From positions 1,922,001 through 1,986,000 of the forward strand of contig NZ_CP192738.1 in NCBI RefSeq assembly GCF_050749805.1: DNA of 64,000 nucleotides, written 5' to 3'. Numbering within the stretch: position 1 is the stretch's first letter; each line of letters starts with the position of its first letter. Below, piece by piece: positions 7,847 through 17,600 of this stretch. The notes beneath the pieces were generated by a model that searched no databases, had not been told where the DNA came from, and saw nothing but the letters and a program-made list of their open reading frames with translations. The position numbers and the translations under genes are program-made. Source of the DNA: Hahella sp018986435 (GTDB lineage: Bacteria > Pseudomonadota > Gammaproteobacteria > Pseudomonadales > Oleiphilaceae).

Positions 7847-9478
7847 GTGACTATTGTGTCAAACCTGAGTATTCGCTGGAAAATACAAATCGCATTCTTT
7901 GCTGTGGCTGTGGTGACTATTATTTACAACCGCACTCTCGCCGCGGTGGAGTTGCAGGCGCTCATTGATCTGGCGGAGAGCCGTCAGGTAGCGGCGGCGA
8001 CCATCGCCGCCATGCAGGAAGAATATCGCTCATTCATGTTTAATGCGATTTGGGAGTCCAGCCTGCAGTTTCTGGTTCAGTTCGGCGTCATTTTTGTCCT
8101 GGGCAATTATTTTGTCCGTCCAATCCTGGCGTTGACCAAGTCGCTGAAGTCCGTGGAAAAAGGCGACTTTACCATCGAAGTGGAAATTACCAGTGAAGAC
8201 GAAATCGGTCAGTTAGGCCGTCAGTGCAATCAGATGCTGGCGACGTTGAACCGGGTTATCGCCAGCGTAAACGACTGCTCCGTACACATGGGGCAGTCCG
8301 CCTACCAGATCGCCGCTGTCGCCCGGGAGATTGAGCGCATCAGTCAGGCGGAGGCGACTCGTTCGGAAGAGGTGAATGACGCCACGGAAAGTCTGCATCG
8401 AATATCCGAGAAGGTGATGGAAATTGCCCAGACCAATCGGGACGAGGCGATCAAATCCGAACAAAGCAGCACGGAAGGTATCGCCCTCGTGCAGGAAGTG
8501 CTGGACCTGCTGGTGCGCTTGGCGGGAGAGATTCGCAGCGCTGCCAGTCAGGTGTCCAGTCTGCAGTCCTCGGTGGGCACCATCGTAACTGCTCTAAAAG
8601 ATATTCTGGAGATCGCCGACCAAACCAACCTGCTGGCGCTCAATGCGGCCATCGAGGCGGCGCGGGCGGGAGAGCAGGGGCGCGGCTTTGCGGTGGTGGC
8701 GGATGAAGTGAGGGCGTTGTCCCATCGAACCGCCGAGTCAGCGGAAGAAGTCTCACGCATTATTAACGATCTGGATCAGAACGTGACCACCAGCTGCAAC
8801 ACCATGTCGCGACTGGTGGATGAAGTGCAGTCCAATCGCGGCAAAGCGGAGCGCACCCGAGGCATCATCAGCGACCTGGAGGGGCATGTGAAAGGCTTTG
8901 TCGGCAGTTCGGAAGAAATATTCAGCAATGTGGAGACCCAGCTAAATCAGTTTTCCGCACTGGAGACGACATTGTCCTGTCTGTTCGAAACCTTGCGGGA
9001 AAACAGCGCCAAGATCGGCAATACCGCTAACATCAGCGACTCGTTGTTTGGTTTGACGCAACGGCTTGATCACGAGTTATCCGGGCTGGATTTCCGGCGG
9101 CAGAAAGCGGCTGAGGTCAAAACCAAGGACTCGGAAAGAAGGGCGGCCCCAAGGGTGGAAGGGACGCTGCTGGTGCGTATCGAGTCGGATGGCGGCGGCA
9201 GTGAAGGGTTGAGTCAGGACGTCAGCGAGACCGGTATGAATCTGGTGGTGAAAGAATACTATGACGTGGGAGACCGGTTGGTGCTGTCGATTCGTCTGCC
9301 GAGCCGGGATCAGAACCGCTACGACCAGCAGCAACCGGTGGCGGTCAACGCCAAAGTGGTCTGGAGAAAAACGGAAAGTCAGGGACGTTATCGTTACGGC
9401 GTGCACTTCGTCGAACTGAGTCAAACCTCCGCGAACTACGTGAAGGAGTGTTGTGAATTCTATAAAAACGTCGCCTGA
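7847..9478 (+). CDS. Methyl-accepting chemotaxis protein with C-terminal PilZ domain
   Basis: This 543-residue chemoreceptor has two hydrophobic segments (about 12-34 and 71-90) that bracket a periplasmic loop of only about 35 residues. A HAMP region follows (about 90-142), then the cytoplasmic signalling coiled coil with the conserved hairpin tip (about 252-300: DQTNLLALNAAIEAARAG). It ends in a PilZ domain (about 430-540) with both c-di-GMP motifs, R432-xxx-R436 and D458-x-S-x-x-G463. The receptor probably feeds the CheA/CheW pathway and responds to c-di-GMP rather than to an external ligand. The start is GTG at 7847, preceded by a GGAAA stretch; GTG at 7856 is an alternative. Domain calls are firm; the signalling logic is inferred. 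Confidence 0.9.
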   Translation: MTIVSNLSIRWKIQIAFFAVAVVTIIYNRTLAAVELQALIDLAESRQVAAATIAAMQEEYRSFMFNAIWESSLQFLVQFGVIFVLGNYFVRPILALTKSLKSVEKGDFTIEVEITSEDEIGQLGRQCNQMLATLNRVIASVNDCSVHMGQSAYQIAAVAREIERISQAEATRSEEVNDATESLHRISEKVMEIAQTNRDEAIKSEQSSTEGIALVQEVLDLLVRLAGEIRSAASQVSSLQSSVGTIVTALKDILEIADQTNLLALNAAIEAARAGEQGRGFAVVADEVRALSHRTAESAEEVSRIINDLDQNVTTSCNTMSRLVDEVQSNRGKAERTRGIISDLEGHVKGFVGSSEEIFSNVETQLNQFSALETTLSCLFETLRENSAKIGNTANISDSLFGLTQRLDHELSGLDFRRQKAAEVKTKDSERRAAPRVEGTLLVRIESDGGGSEGLSQDVSETGMNLVVKEYYDVGDRLVLSIRLPSRDQNRYDQQQPVAVNAKVVWRKTESQGRYRYGVHFVELSQTSANYVKECCEFYKNVA

Positions 9479-9670
9479 GCGATGAACGCGAGGCGGCGCG
9501 TGCGTAACGCGTACGTAAATGGTAATAAAAATATAAAACGTCGTTCATGTGCCTGTGACAAGCTGGGGAGCGTTGCAGTTAACCGCTTGCGGCAGGCCGG
9601 TCATCCGAAAGTTAAGTTTTATTCCCCGCTGGTCCGTGCCAATATGAGACGTCAACTAGGGGAGACGAAC

Positions 9671-10315
9671 ATGTCAACGAAAAATAGGCGGCAGCAAACC
9701 CTGGGTGAAGAGATCGTAAACGCTTTGACTCACGGCATTGGAGCTGTGGTGAGCGTTTCAGCAGTTACGTTGTTGATCGTCTTCGCCAGTCTGCAGGAAG
9801 ATCCCTGGAAGATCGTGGGCGTGTCGATATATGGCGGCGCGCTGTTTCTGTTGCTGCTGGCGTCCACGTTGTACCACGGCGTACAACATCCTCGGGCGAA
9901 ATTCTTTTTAAATCTGTTTGATCACTGCGCGATCTATCTGCTCATCGCGGGCACCTATACGCCATTTTTGCTGGTGAACCTGCGCGGCGTTCTGGGTTGG
10001 AGCATGTTTGGCGTGGTGTGGGGGCTGGCTCTGGTGGGCATTGTCTGCAAGCTTTGTTTCCATGGGCGCTTCAAAACCATCCATCTGTTTAATTATCTGG
10101 TCATGGGCTGGGTCGGTATAGTGGCGACGCCAGAGTTGATGGAGAGTCTGTCCAGCAACGCATTCGCCATGATCATTGCTGGCGGGCTGGCTTACACCAT
10201 TGGCGTTTTCTTCTACGTTTGGGACCGTTTTCCCTACGCCCATTCCATCTGGCATCTATTCGTGCTGGGCGGCAGCACCTGTCACTACATCGCTGTCTAT
10301 AACGGCGTTCTGTAA
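9671..10315 (+). CDS. Hemolysin III / PAQR-family seven-helix membrane protein
   Basis: This 214-residue integral membrane protein has about seven hydrophobic helices. It carries the PAQR/HlyIII marks: EEIVNALTHGIGA near the N-terminus, STLYHGVQH in the second helix, FDHCAIYLLIAGTYTPF in the middle and HSIWHLFVLGG near the end. The conserved His, Asp and Ser positions suggest a metal-dependent membrane hydrolase fold; the bacterial function is not known. The ATG at 9671 is preceded by AGGGGAGA and gives the normal family length. A longer frame from 9482 adds 63 residues of basic, unrelated sequence. Confidence 0.88.
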   Translation: MSTKNRRQQTLGEEIVNALTHGIGAVVSVSAVTLLIVFASLQEDPWKIVGVSIYGGALFLLLLASTLYHGVQHPRAKFFLNLFDHCAIYLLIAGTYTPFLLVNLRGVLGWSMFGVVWGLALVGIVCKLCFHGRFKTIHLFNYLVMGWVGIVATPELMESLSSNAFAMIIAGGLAYTIGVFFYVWDRFPYAHSIWHLFVLGGSTCHYIAVYNGVL

Positions 10316-10343
10316 AAACAAGGCGTAGCTGAGAGCTGCGCCT
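10313..10343 (-). terminator. Intrinsic terminator of the DODA-type dioxygenase gene
   Basis: On the minus strand a 10-base stem (AGGCGCAGCT / AGCTACGCCT, one wobble pair) with a 3-base loop is followed by TTGTTTTT. It overlaps the end of the converging hemolysin-III gene. Confidence 0.65.
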
Positions 10344-10359
10344 CGACTCGTCTATAGCA

Positions 10360-11118
10360 CTAAACGAATTCGTAGCTCCCCATGTACAGAGACTGATACG
10401 TGTAGGACGCGTGCAGTCTTTGCGCATATTGTCCATTACTGGCTCCGGCGGCGATAAACAGTGGCGTCAGATGCTCATCGGTGGGGTGAGCCTGCACCGC
10501 GTTGGGAGCGAGGCGGCGATATTCGAATAACGCTTCCCAGTCATTCTGCGCCAGCTTTTCCTCCAGCCAGCCGACGAATTCCTGCGCCCACCTCGGCGCC
10601 GCCGCTTCATTGGGGCCAATTTCCCGCAGATTATGAGTCACTGAGCCGGACCCCATAATGGCGACGCCCTGTTCCCGCAAGGGCGCCAGCGTTGCGCCGA
10701 GTTCAAATAACTGCCGCGGCGAGAATCGGCGCGGCAGACTGATCGCAACCACAGGGACGCCGCCTTCCGGGTCCATCAGGCTGAGCGGAGCCCAGATCCC
10801 ATGGTCCAATGCTTGTGATGTCGCGACCTGCGGCGATAGCGTCGCCAGGACCTGATCATTCAGTTTGTCGCTGCTGACGGGCGACCAGCGATACCTGTAC
10901 AACGCCTCTGGAAAACCGTAGAAGTCATACTGGATATGCGCTGGCGCGGTGACGTTCACTGTCAGCGCCTCTGTGCGCCAATGGGGTGAAATCGCCACGA
11001 CGCCTTGTAAATCCGTCAGGCGCGCATTTAACCCGCGCAAGAAGCGGTGGGCGGGCGCTTCGGCATGAACAATCAAGTCCGGCGACCCGTGAGAAATAAA
11101 CCAGGATGGCGCTTTCAT
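10360..11118 (-). CDS. DODA-type extradiol ring-cleavage dioxygenase (LigB/YgiD family)
   Basis: This 252-residue protein matches the 4,5-DOPA dioxygenase/YgiD family. Conserved histidines are visible at residues 10 (FISHGSPD), 46 (ISPHW), 106 (LDHGIW), 162 (SVTHNLRE) and 216 (DEHLTPLF); several of these form the metal site in the family. It would open a catecholic ring using molecular oxygen in the cytoplasm, substrate unknown. The start ATG has the strong ribosome-binding site AGGAG 6 bases upstream. It lies downstream of a doxX gene on the same strand, with a palindromic element between them. This DODA/DoxX/LysR set is a common bacterial arrangement. Confidence 0.88.
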   Translation of the reverse strand: MKAPSWFISHGSPDLIVHAEAPAHRFLRGLNARLTDLQGVVAISPHWRTEALTVNVTAPAHIQYDFYGFPEALYRYRWSPVSSDKLNDQVLATLSPQVATSQALDHGIWAPLSLMDPEGGVPVVAISLPRRFSPRQLFELGATLAPLREQGVAIMGSGSVTHNLREIGPNEAAAPRWAQEFVGWLEEKLAQNDWEALFEYRRLAPNAVQAHPTDEHLTPLFIAAGASNGQYAQRLHASYTYQSLYMGSYEFV

Positions 11119-11156
11119 GGCGATCTCCTCATATCTAGCAGTACGCGATTTATTCG

Positions 11157-11187
11157 GCGGACAAATAACGTTCTTCTACTTGTCCGC
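11157..11187. repeat. Palindromic element, copy 2
   Basis: The inverted repeat GCGGACAAATA / TACTTGTCCGC (one mismatch) matches the element at 4952-4982 over about 33 bases, with five or six differences. One stem pair differs by covariation (A-T there, G-C here). It lies 39 bases upstream of the dioxygenase start, between doxX and the dioxygenase gene. Confidence 0.75.
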
Positions 11188-11252
11188 AAACCACTGGCTC
11201 AGTGCATTCAGGCGCCTGTTTATCAACAGCTCGGCGCTTATCAAACTCGCAA

Positions 11253-11690
11253 TCAAGACTGGCGCAATGCGGCGCGCTGAGCGGACTTCCCGCTGACAAG
11301 GTCGCGGAAGGAGAAAGCGCCGTCACCCAACAGGGCCTGCACCAGCGATGCGGCTAACAAAAATGCAGGATACTCCCAACCGCCGCCCTCAGCGCTGAAC
11401 GCCCACCCATTAGCGCCGTGCACAAAAACGATGGCGCCCAGCAGAATTGGCGTCAACGCCAGAGCCACCCACTGTGTGCGATAGCCGATAATCAGCAAAG
11501 CGCCGCCGCCCAGCTCCGCCAGAATCGCCAGATAGGCGAACCAGCCAGGCAGGCCGAGAGAGCCGAAAAATCCTGCGGTTCCAGCAGGGGTGAACACCAA
11601 TAGTTTCAGCAGGCCGTGAGCGATGAACATCGCGCCCAGAGACAAGCGTAACAGCAGGGCGGCGTAGGGGGCGGTAGCGTGATTAATCAT
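11253..11690 (-). CDS. DoxX-family membrane protein
   Basis: This 145-residue membrane protein has four hydrophobic helices. The DoxX-family start region (LLRLSLGAMFIAHGLLKL) and a central GGGALLIIGYRTQW are visible. DoxX-like proteins are associated with quinone or oxygen-linked membrane redox functions, but most are uncharacterised. I start at the ATG at 11690 (MINHATAP), which has GGAG 8 bases upstream; the frame can extend to 11714. It is divergent from the LysR gene and probably controlled by it, and it reads toward the dioxygenase. Confidence 0.82.
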   Translation of the reverse strand: MINHATAPYAALLLRLSLGAMFIAHGLLKLLVFTPAGTAGFFGSLGLPGWFAYLAILAELGGGALLIIGYRTQWVALALTPILLGAIVFVHGANGWAFSAEGGGWEYPAFLLAASLVQALLGDGAFSFRDLVSGKSAQRAALRQS

Positions 11691-11714
11691 GACTGAAGCT
11701 CCGAAAGAATACAT

Positions 11715-11817
11715 TGAGTTAAGTTGCTGACAGTATGATTTCTATTTTAATGGCTAACAATTGATCGTATTGTGATAACACTGTTAACGATACATTAACA
11801 ATGGCGTTGTTCCTGTT
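11715..11817. promoter_or_regulatory. Divergent doxX/lysR control region
   Basis: The 103-base gap between the divergent doxX and LysR genes is AT-rich. It contains the palindrome TAACA-C-TGTTA (11776-11786) inside a larger imperfect inverted arrangement, as expected for a LysR-type operator. That this is the binding site is inference from position and symmetry only. Confidence 0.4.
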
Positions 11818-12726
11818 ATGGATACATTGACCTCAATGAAGGCGTTTTGCGCGGTGGTGCAGGAGGGCGGATTTTCCGCCGCCGGCAGGAAACTGAATTT
11901 ATCCAAAGTGCTGGTGAGCAAATATGTTGGGCAACTGGAAGACCGACTCGGCGCCCGCCTGTTCCACCGTACCACTAGAAAGGTCAGACTGACGCCGACC
12001 GGTGAGGCCTATTATTTGCGCGTCACGCCCTTGCTGCATGAACTCGATGACATTGAGGCGCGAGTGCGGGATGAGCATGGCGAACCAGAGGGCCTCTTGC
12101 GCGTCGCGGCGCCTACCTCCTTTGCGGAAATTCACTTGATGCAGCTTGTCGCCGTCATGCTGGACAAGCACCCGGGGCTGACCCTTGATATACGTCTGGC
12201 GGACCGCTATGTCGACTTGCTGGAGGAGCAGGTGGATCTGGCGGTGCGCATTGGTTACCTGCCGGACAGCAGTCTGGTGGCGCAAAAACTCGCGGATATC
12301 CCTATCGTCTGGTGCGCCAGCGCAACCTATCTGGAGCGTCAGGGGACGCCGCAGATTCCTGAGGACCTGATGCGGCACAGAGTGGTCTTCGACAGCAATT
12401 ACAGCGGAGGCGACTACTGGCCCGTGGCGCAGGAAGGCGGCGTTGCGCGGTTGCCTTTACATAAGCGCGTCAGCGTCAACAGCGCGCGAGCGGCGAAAGA
12501 ACTTGCGCTCTCCGGAATGGGGCTGGCGCGTCTGCCGGCCTTTGTTATCGGCGATGAGCTGGCGTCCGGGAAATTACGTCCGGTGCTGCAGGAATACTGG
12601 CCGGAGGCGTCCGCCGTTTATGCGGTTTATCCCCATCGCAGACACCTGTCCGCGCGGGTGAGGTTGTTCGTGGAGGAGGCTAAAGTTTATTTCAGTACCA
12701 ATCCGCCGACTCCTCCCTTAGTATGA
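11818..12726 (+). CDS. LysR-family transcriptional regulator
   Basis: This is a 302-residue LysR-type regulator. It has an N-terminal winged helix-turn-helix (residues about 1-60: FSAAGRKLNLSKVLVSKYVGQLE, then LFHRTTRKVRLT) and a substrate-binding domain of periplasmic-binding fold (about 90-295). It belongs to the large group that regulates a neighbouring oxidoreductase or DoxX-type gene, and the divergent doxX/dioxygenase pair is the obvious target. The inducer is unknown. Confidence 0.9.
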   Translation: MDTLTSMKAFCAVVQEGGFSAAGRKLNLSKVLVSKYVGQLEDRLGARLFHRTTRKVRLTPTGEAYYLRVTPLLHELDDIEARVRDEHGEPEGLLRVAAPTSFAEIHLMQLVAVMLDKHPGLTLDIRLADRYVDLLEEQVDLAVRIGYLPDSSLVAQKLADIPIVWCASATYLERQGTPQIPEDLMRHRVVFDSNYSGGDYWPVAQEGGVARLPLHKRVSVNSARAAKELALSGMGLARLPAFVIGDELASGKLRPVLQEYWPEASAVYAVYPHRRHLSARVRLFVEEAKVYFSTNPPTPPLV

Positions 12727-12761
12727 TTGCCCGTTCAAGGGCGAACTTTGCTTATACAATG

Positions 12762-12790
12762 GTCGTACGTAGTTTTATCTATGATACGAC
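12762..12790. promoter_or_regulatory. Inverted repeat upstream of acs
   Basis: GTCGTA and TACGAC form a 6-base inverted repeat around 17 bases of AT-rich sequence, about 90 bases before the acs start. It could be an operator. I cannot name the protein that would bind. Confidence 0.3.
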
Positions 12791-12877
12791 TTGAATAAAA
12801 AATGCCGAAAAAAATAACTGTTAACCAGGATCACACAATTAGATAACAAAGATCGCAAACCAAGATAGAGGGAGTTT

Positions 12878-14830
<1,953 letters not shown>

Positions 14831-14854
14831 CCCAGGTTTCTGAAATGACAATGC

Positions 14855-14890
14855 AGCCCCTCCGCCGTCAGGCGTGAGGGGCTTTTTTTG
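14855..14890 (+). terminator. Intrinsic terminator of acs
   Basis: A long GC-rich stem, AGCCCCT-CCGCC pairing with GGCG-TG-AGGGGCT around a GTCA loop, is followed by seven T residues. Confidence 0.88.
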
Positions 14891-14959
14891 TTCCCGCCGG
14901 ATAATCCGGGCTAGAATAGCCGCCTGTTTTTATCGAGCTGTCCACTGGAACAACCGCCT

Positions 14960-15223
14960 ATGCGCACTTTCAAGTTGTACGGAACCCTTGGCTGCCATTT
15001 ATGCGATGTGGCGGAAGAGGTGATCAACGATGTACTGGAAGCCAATCCTGACGCATTGAACTTTATCGCCCTTGCGAAGGTCGATATCAGCGACAGCGAT
15101 GATTTGATGACGGCCTACGCCGAACGCATTCCGGTGCTCGCCTGCGCGGAGACACAGGCGGAACTGGCCTGGCCCTTCGATCATCAGGCGTTTGTGAATT
15201 TTCTGAATCAGAACCTGAGGTAA
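14960..15223 (+). CDS. Glutaredoxin-like (DUF836-type) protein
   Basis: This 87-residue thioredoxin-fold protein has the redox motif C12-H-L-C15 right after the first strand (KLYGTLGCHLCD). A cis-proline region (RIPVLAC) follows, as in small glutaredoxin-like proteins. It probably takes part in thiol-disulfide exchange, partner unknown. The stop is only two bases from the yaaA start, so the two genes are very likely co-transcribed, fitting a link to oxidative stress. Confidence 0.8.
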   Translation: MRTFKLYGTLGCHLCDVAEEVINDVLEANPDALNFIALAKVDISDSDDLMTAYAERIPVLACAETQAELAWPFDHQAFVNFLNQNLR

Positions 15224-15225
15224 AG

Positions 15226-15996
15226 ATGCTGATTGTTGTATCTCCAGCCAAAACGCTGGATTACGAAACCCCCGTACCCACTACTGAGAATACACAACCA
15301 CGATTTCTTCCCCAGAGCGCTGAGCTGGTTGATATCCTCAAGCAGCAGGAGCCTTGGCGCTTGAGTGAACTAATGAGTATCAGCGATGAATTGGCGACGC
15401 TGAACGCCAACCGCTATCAGTCCTGGTCGTTGCCGTTCGATAGCGACAACGCCAGACAAGCGCTGTTCGCCTTTAAGGGCGACGTGTATACCGGCCTTGA
15501 CGCCTATAGCTTGAGCCAGGACGCGATCAGCAACGCCCAGCGTCAGTTACGCATTCTGTCTGGCCTGTATGGGGTTTTGCGTCCGTTGGACCTGATGCAG
15601 CCTTATCGTTTGGAGATGGGGACGCGTCTGCAAAACCCGAAGGGAGTCAACCTGTATCGTTTCTGGGGCGACGCCTTGACCCAGTCGCTCAACGAAGAAG
15701 CGCGGGAGACGGGGGCGGATGTGCTGATCAACCTCGCCTCCAATGAATACTACAAGGTGGTGAATGAGAAAAAGCTTGCCGTGCCGGTGATTACGCCTAT
15801 GTTCCTGGACATGAAAGGCGGCAAATATAAGGTCGTCAGTTTCTGGGCGAAAAAGGCGCGGGGCATGATGACCCGCTACATATTGGAAAATCGTTTGCAG
15901 CGTCCTGAAGATATCAAAGGTTTTGATACGGACGGCTATCGCTACAATCCTGCGCTGTCCGACGGCGCGCAGTGGGCGTTTACCCGGGATCACTGA
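15226..15996 (+). CDS. yaaA: Peroxide stress protein YaaA
   Basis: This 256-residue protein is of the YaaA (DUF328) family. The start MLIVVSPAKTLD and the later LYGVLRPLDLMQPYRLEMG are diagnostic. In E. coli, YaaA limits free intracellular iron under hydrogen peroxide stress, reducing DNA and protein damage. It follows a glutaredoxin-like gene at two bases, suggesting a small redox-stress operon. Confidence 0.95.
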   Translation: MLIVVSPAKTLDYETPVPTTENTQPRFLPQSAELVDILKQQEPWRLSELMSISDELATLNANRYQSWSLPFDSDNARQALFAFKGDVYTGLDAYSLSQDAISNAQRQLRILSGLYGVLRPLDLMQPYRLEMGTRLQNPKGVNLYRFWGDALTQSLNEEARETGADVLINLASNEYYKVVNEKKLAVPVITPMFLDMKGGKYKVVSFWAKKARGMMTRYILENRLQRPEDIKGFDTDGYRYNPALSDGAQWAFTRDH

Positions 15997-16056
15997 ACGA
16001 AGCGTTCGGGGCGTCGCCAGGGAAACAACGAATCTTAATGACATGAGCTGATCCAC

Positions 16057-17181
16057 GTGAGTGAAAACACCACCAAACCTAAACGAGAAATTCTGTTTAC
16101 CCTGATCTCCGTGATGATCGCCGTTGCGGTGGGACTGACAGGCGTTGAGTTCGCTCTGGGCTACCTGTCGAAGCAGGCCGCCGCCAGTGAAAAAATGGAC
16201 CCGGGACTTCTGCAATACGACGCCGAGTTAGGGTGGCGATTGGGGCGAAGCTGGAGCGGAACTCACGAGCACCAGGACTTCAAGGTGCATTATCAGACCA
16301 ATCCTTTGGGGCTGCGCACGCCGGTTTCCACTTTGTCGGCGGACAAAAAAGTGGCGGTGGTAGGCGATAGCTTCGTATTTGGACTGGGGGTCAATGATGG
16401 CGAGACCTTTACGGATCTGTTGAACGAGCGCAGTTCCGAGTGGCGCTTCGCCAATTTTGGAACGCCGGGTTATAGCACCGACCAGGAGTTGCTGCTGTAC
16501 CGGGATTTGGTGAGCAAATTCAAACCGACCAAGACATTATTGGTGGTCTATCTGGGCAATGATCTGCTGGACAATCGCCTCGCGTACCCCTTGCAGGCGA
16601 TCTACGGCAAACCCTTCTTCGCGTTGAACGGCGGCGAACTGGAGCTGCAAAATACGCCTGTACCGCAAGCGCCGAAGCCGGCTGGGTATCCTTATACATT
16701 CACCAGTGAAATGACCCGCGGACTGCCGGAAGCCCCCTGGAAAAGTAGTCTGCGCGCCCTGCATATCGGTCAGCGGTTGTTGGCTTTGATGGATGATCCT
16801 GAGCAATACCGCTCACATTTCGCTAAGAAATTCGAACCGGACTTGCAACTGATGCAGGCTCTGGTGAGCGCAATGCGCAAAGAGGCGGAAACTGTCGGCG
16901 AAGGGGATAACGCATTCATGGTCGCGTTGTTGCCGGGACGTTCTTATATTGCTCAAACCCGGTCTTTGCCTGCTTATTATCAGGAGTTTGTTCGCGGGGC
17001 TCTGAAGCAACGATTTGAAGAGATGGGCATACCGGTTTTGGATGTGGCGGAGGAACTGAGCGCGCAGGCGCAACAGGACGGTGGGGACTGGTATCATCCA
17101 AATGAAGGGCACTTCACTCCCGCCGGCCATAAGGTGGTCGCGGACATACTCTGGAAAAGCCTGCAGGGGCGGTTGCAATAA
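16057..17181 (+). CDS. Membrane-anchored SGNH-family hydrolase-like protein
   Basis: This 374-residue protein begins with a GTG at 16057. One hydrophobic segment (about 12-36) anchors it, with the rest probably in the periplasm. The SGNH blocks are present: block I GDSF (Ser105), an Asn-containing GTPGY, block III YLGNDLLDN, and the C-terminal block WYHPNEGHFTPAGH that supplies the His. Such proteins remove or transfer acetyl or other acyl groups on polysaccharides or lipids. No polysaccharide synthesis genes are adjacent, so the substrate is open. Confidence 0.75.
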   Translation: MSENTTKPKREILFTLISVMIAVAVGLTGVEFALGYLSKQAAASEKMDPGLLQYDAELGWRLGRSWSGTHEHQDFKVHYQTNPLGLRTPVSTLSADKKVAVVGDSFVFGLGVNDGETFTDLLNERSSEWRFANFGTPGYSTDQELLLYRDLVSKFKPTKTLLVVYLGNDLLDNRLAYPLQAIYGKPFFALNGGELELQNTPVPQAPKPAGYPYTFTSEMTRGLPEAPWKSSLRALHIGQRLLALMDDPEQYRSHFAKKFEPDLQLMQALVSAMRKEAETVGEGDNAFMVALLPGRSYIAQTRSLPAYYQEFVRGALKQRFEEMGIPVLDVAEELSAQAQQDGGDWYHPNEGHFTPAGHKVVADILWKSLQGRLQ

Positions 17182-17238
17182 CCAACAAGGTAATGGGCTG
17201 TGTAACATTAAGCTTTAGGCGGCCCGGTCCTTTGTCTG

Positions 17239-17266
17239 TTTACTTATTAACCTTGCTGCGTATAAT
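17239..17266 (+). promoter_or_regulatory. Sigma-70 promoter of the DUF2788 gene
   Basis: TTTACT (17239-17244) and a perfect TATAAT (17261-17266) are 16 bases apart, about 30 bases before the start codon. Confidence 0.55.
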
Positions 17267-17293
17267 GGGCCCCGAATTTGGGAGGAGAAATTT

Positions 17294-17494
17294 ATGTCCG
17301 TTGAGCAGTTTGAAAATCTGAGCCTGGTGGTTTTAATTTCGGTGTTGGTCGGTTTCATGGCCTTCATCATTTACGATTTGGCGAAGCGTTCCAAAGCAGG
17401 CAAGTTCGGTACTTTTATCCTGTTCACTGCATTGGGACTGGGTGTCCTGGGCTTTGTGATCAAAACCGTTCTGGTTGAAGTATTGAACGTCTAG
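17294..17494 (+). CDS. DUF2788 small inner-membrane protein
   Basis: This 66-residue protein has two hydrophobic helices (about 9-30 and 38-62) separated by a short basic turn (AKRSKAGKFG). Length and pattern match the DUF2788 family of gammaproteobacteria, whose function is unknown. It has a good ribosome-binding site (GGGAGGAG), its own predicted promoter and an intrinsic terminator, so it forms a single-gene unit. Confidence 0.82.
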   Translation: MSVEQFENLSLVVLISVLVGFMAFIIYDLAKRSKAGKFGTFILFTALGLGVLGFVIKTVLVEVLNV

Positions 17495-17509
17495 TCGTCA
17501 GAGATTTGC

Positions 17510-17547
17510 AAAAAAGCCGCCCCGGAGTGATCCGCGGCGGCTTTTTT
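17510..17547. terminator. Bidirectional terminator between DUF2788 and LacI genes
   Basis: The stem GCCGCC...GGCGGC is flanked by six A residues on the left and six T residues on the right. It can serve the plus-strand DUF2788 gene and the converging minus-strand LacI gene. Confidence 0.85.
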
Positions 17548-17600
17548 AATGCTCTTGCAATCTGCTTTTCTGGACAAGAAGCGTGCAGAGTGGAGGTGGG

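Noticed and set aside
9482..9670. N-terminal extension of the hemolysin-III protein
   Set aside because: The extra 63 residues are basic and unlike the family; ATG 9671 has AGGGGAGA and gives the normal N-terminus.
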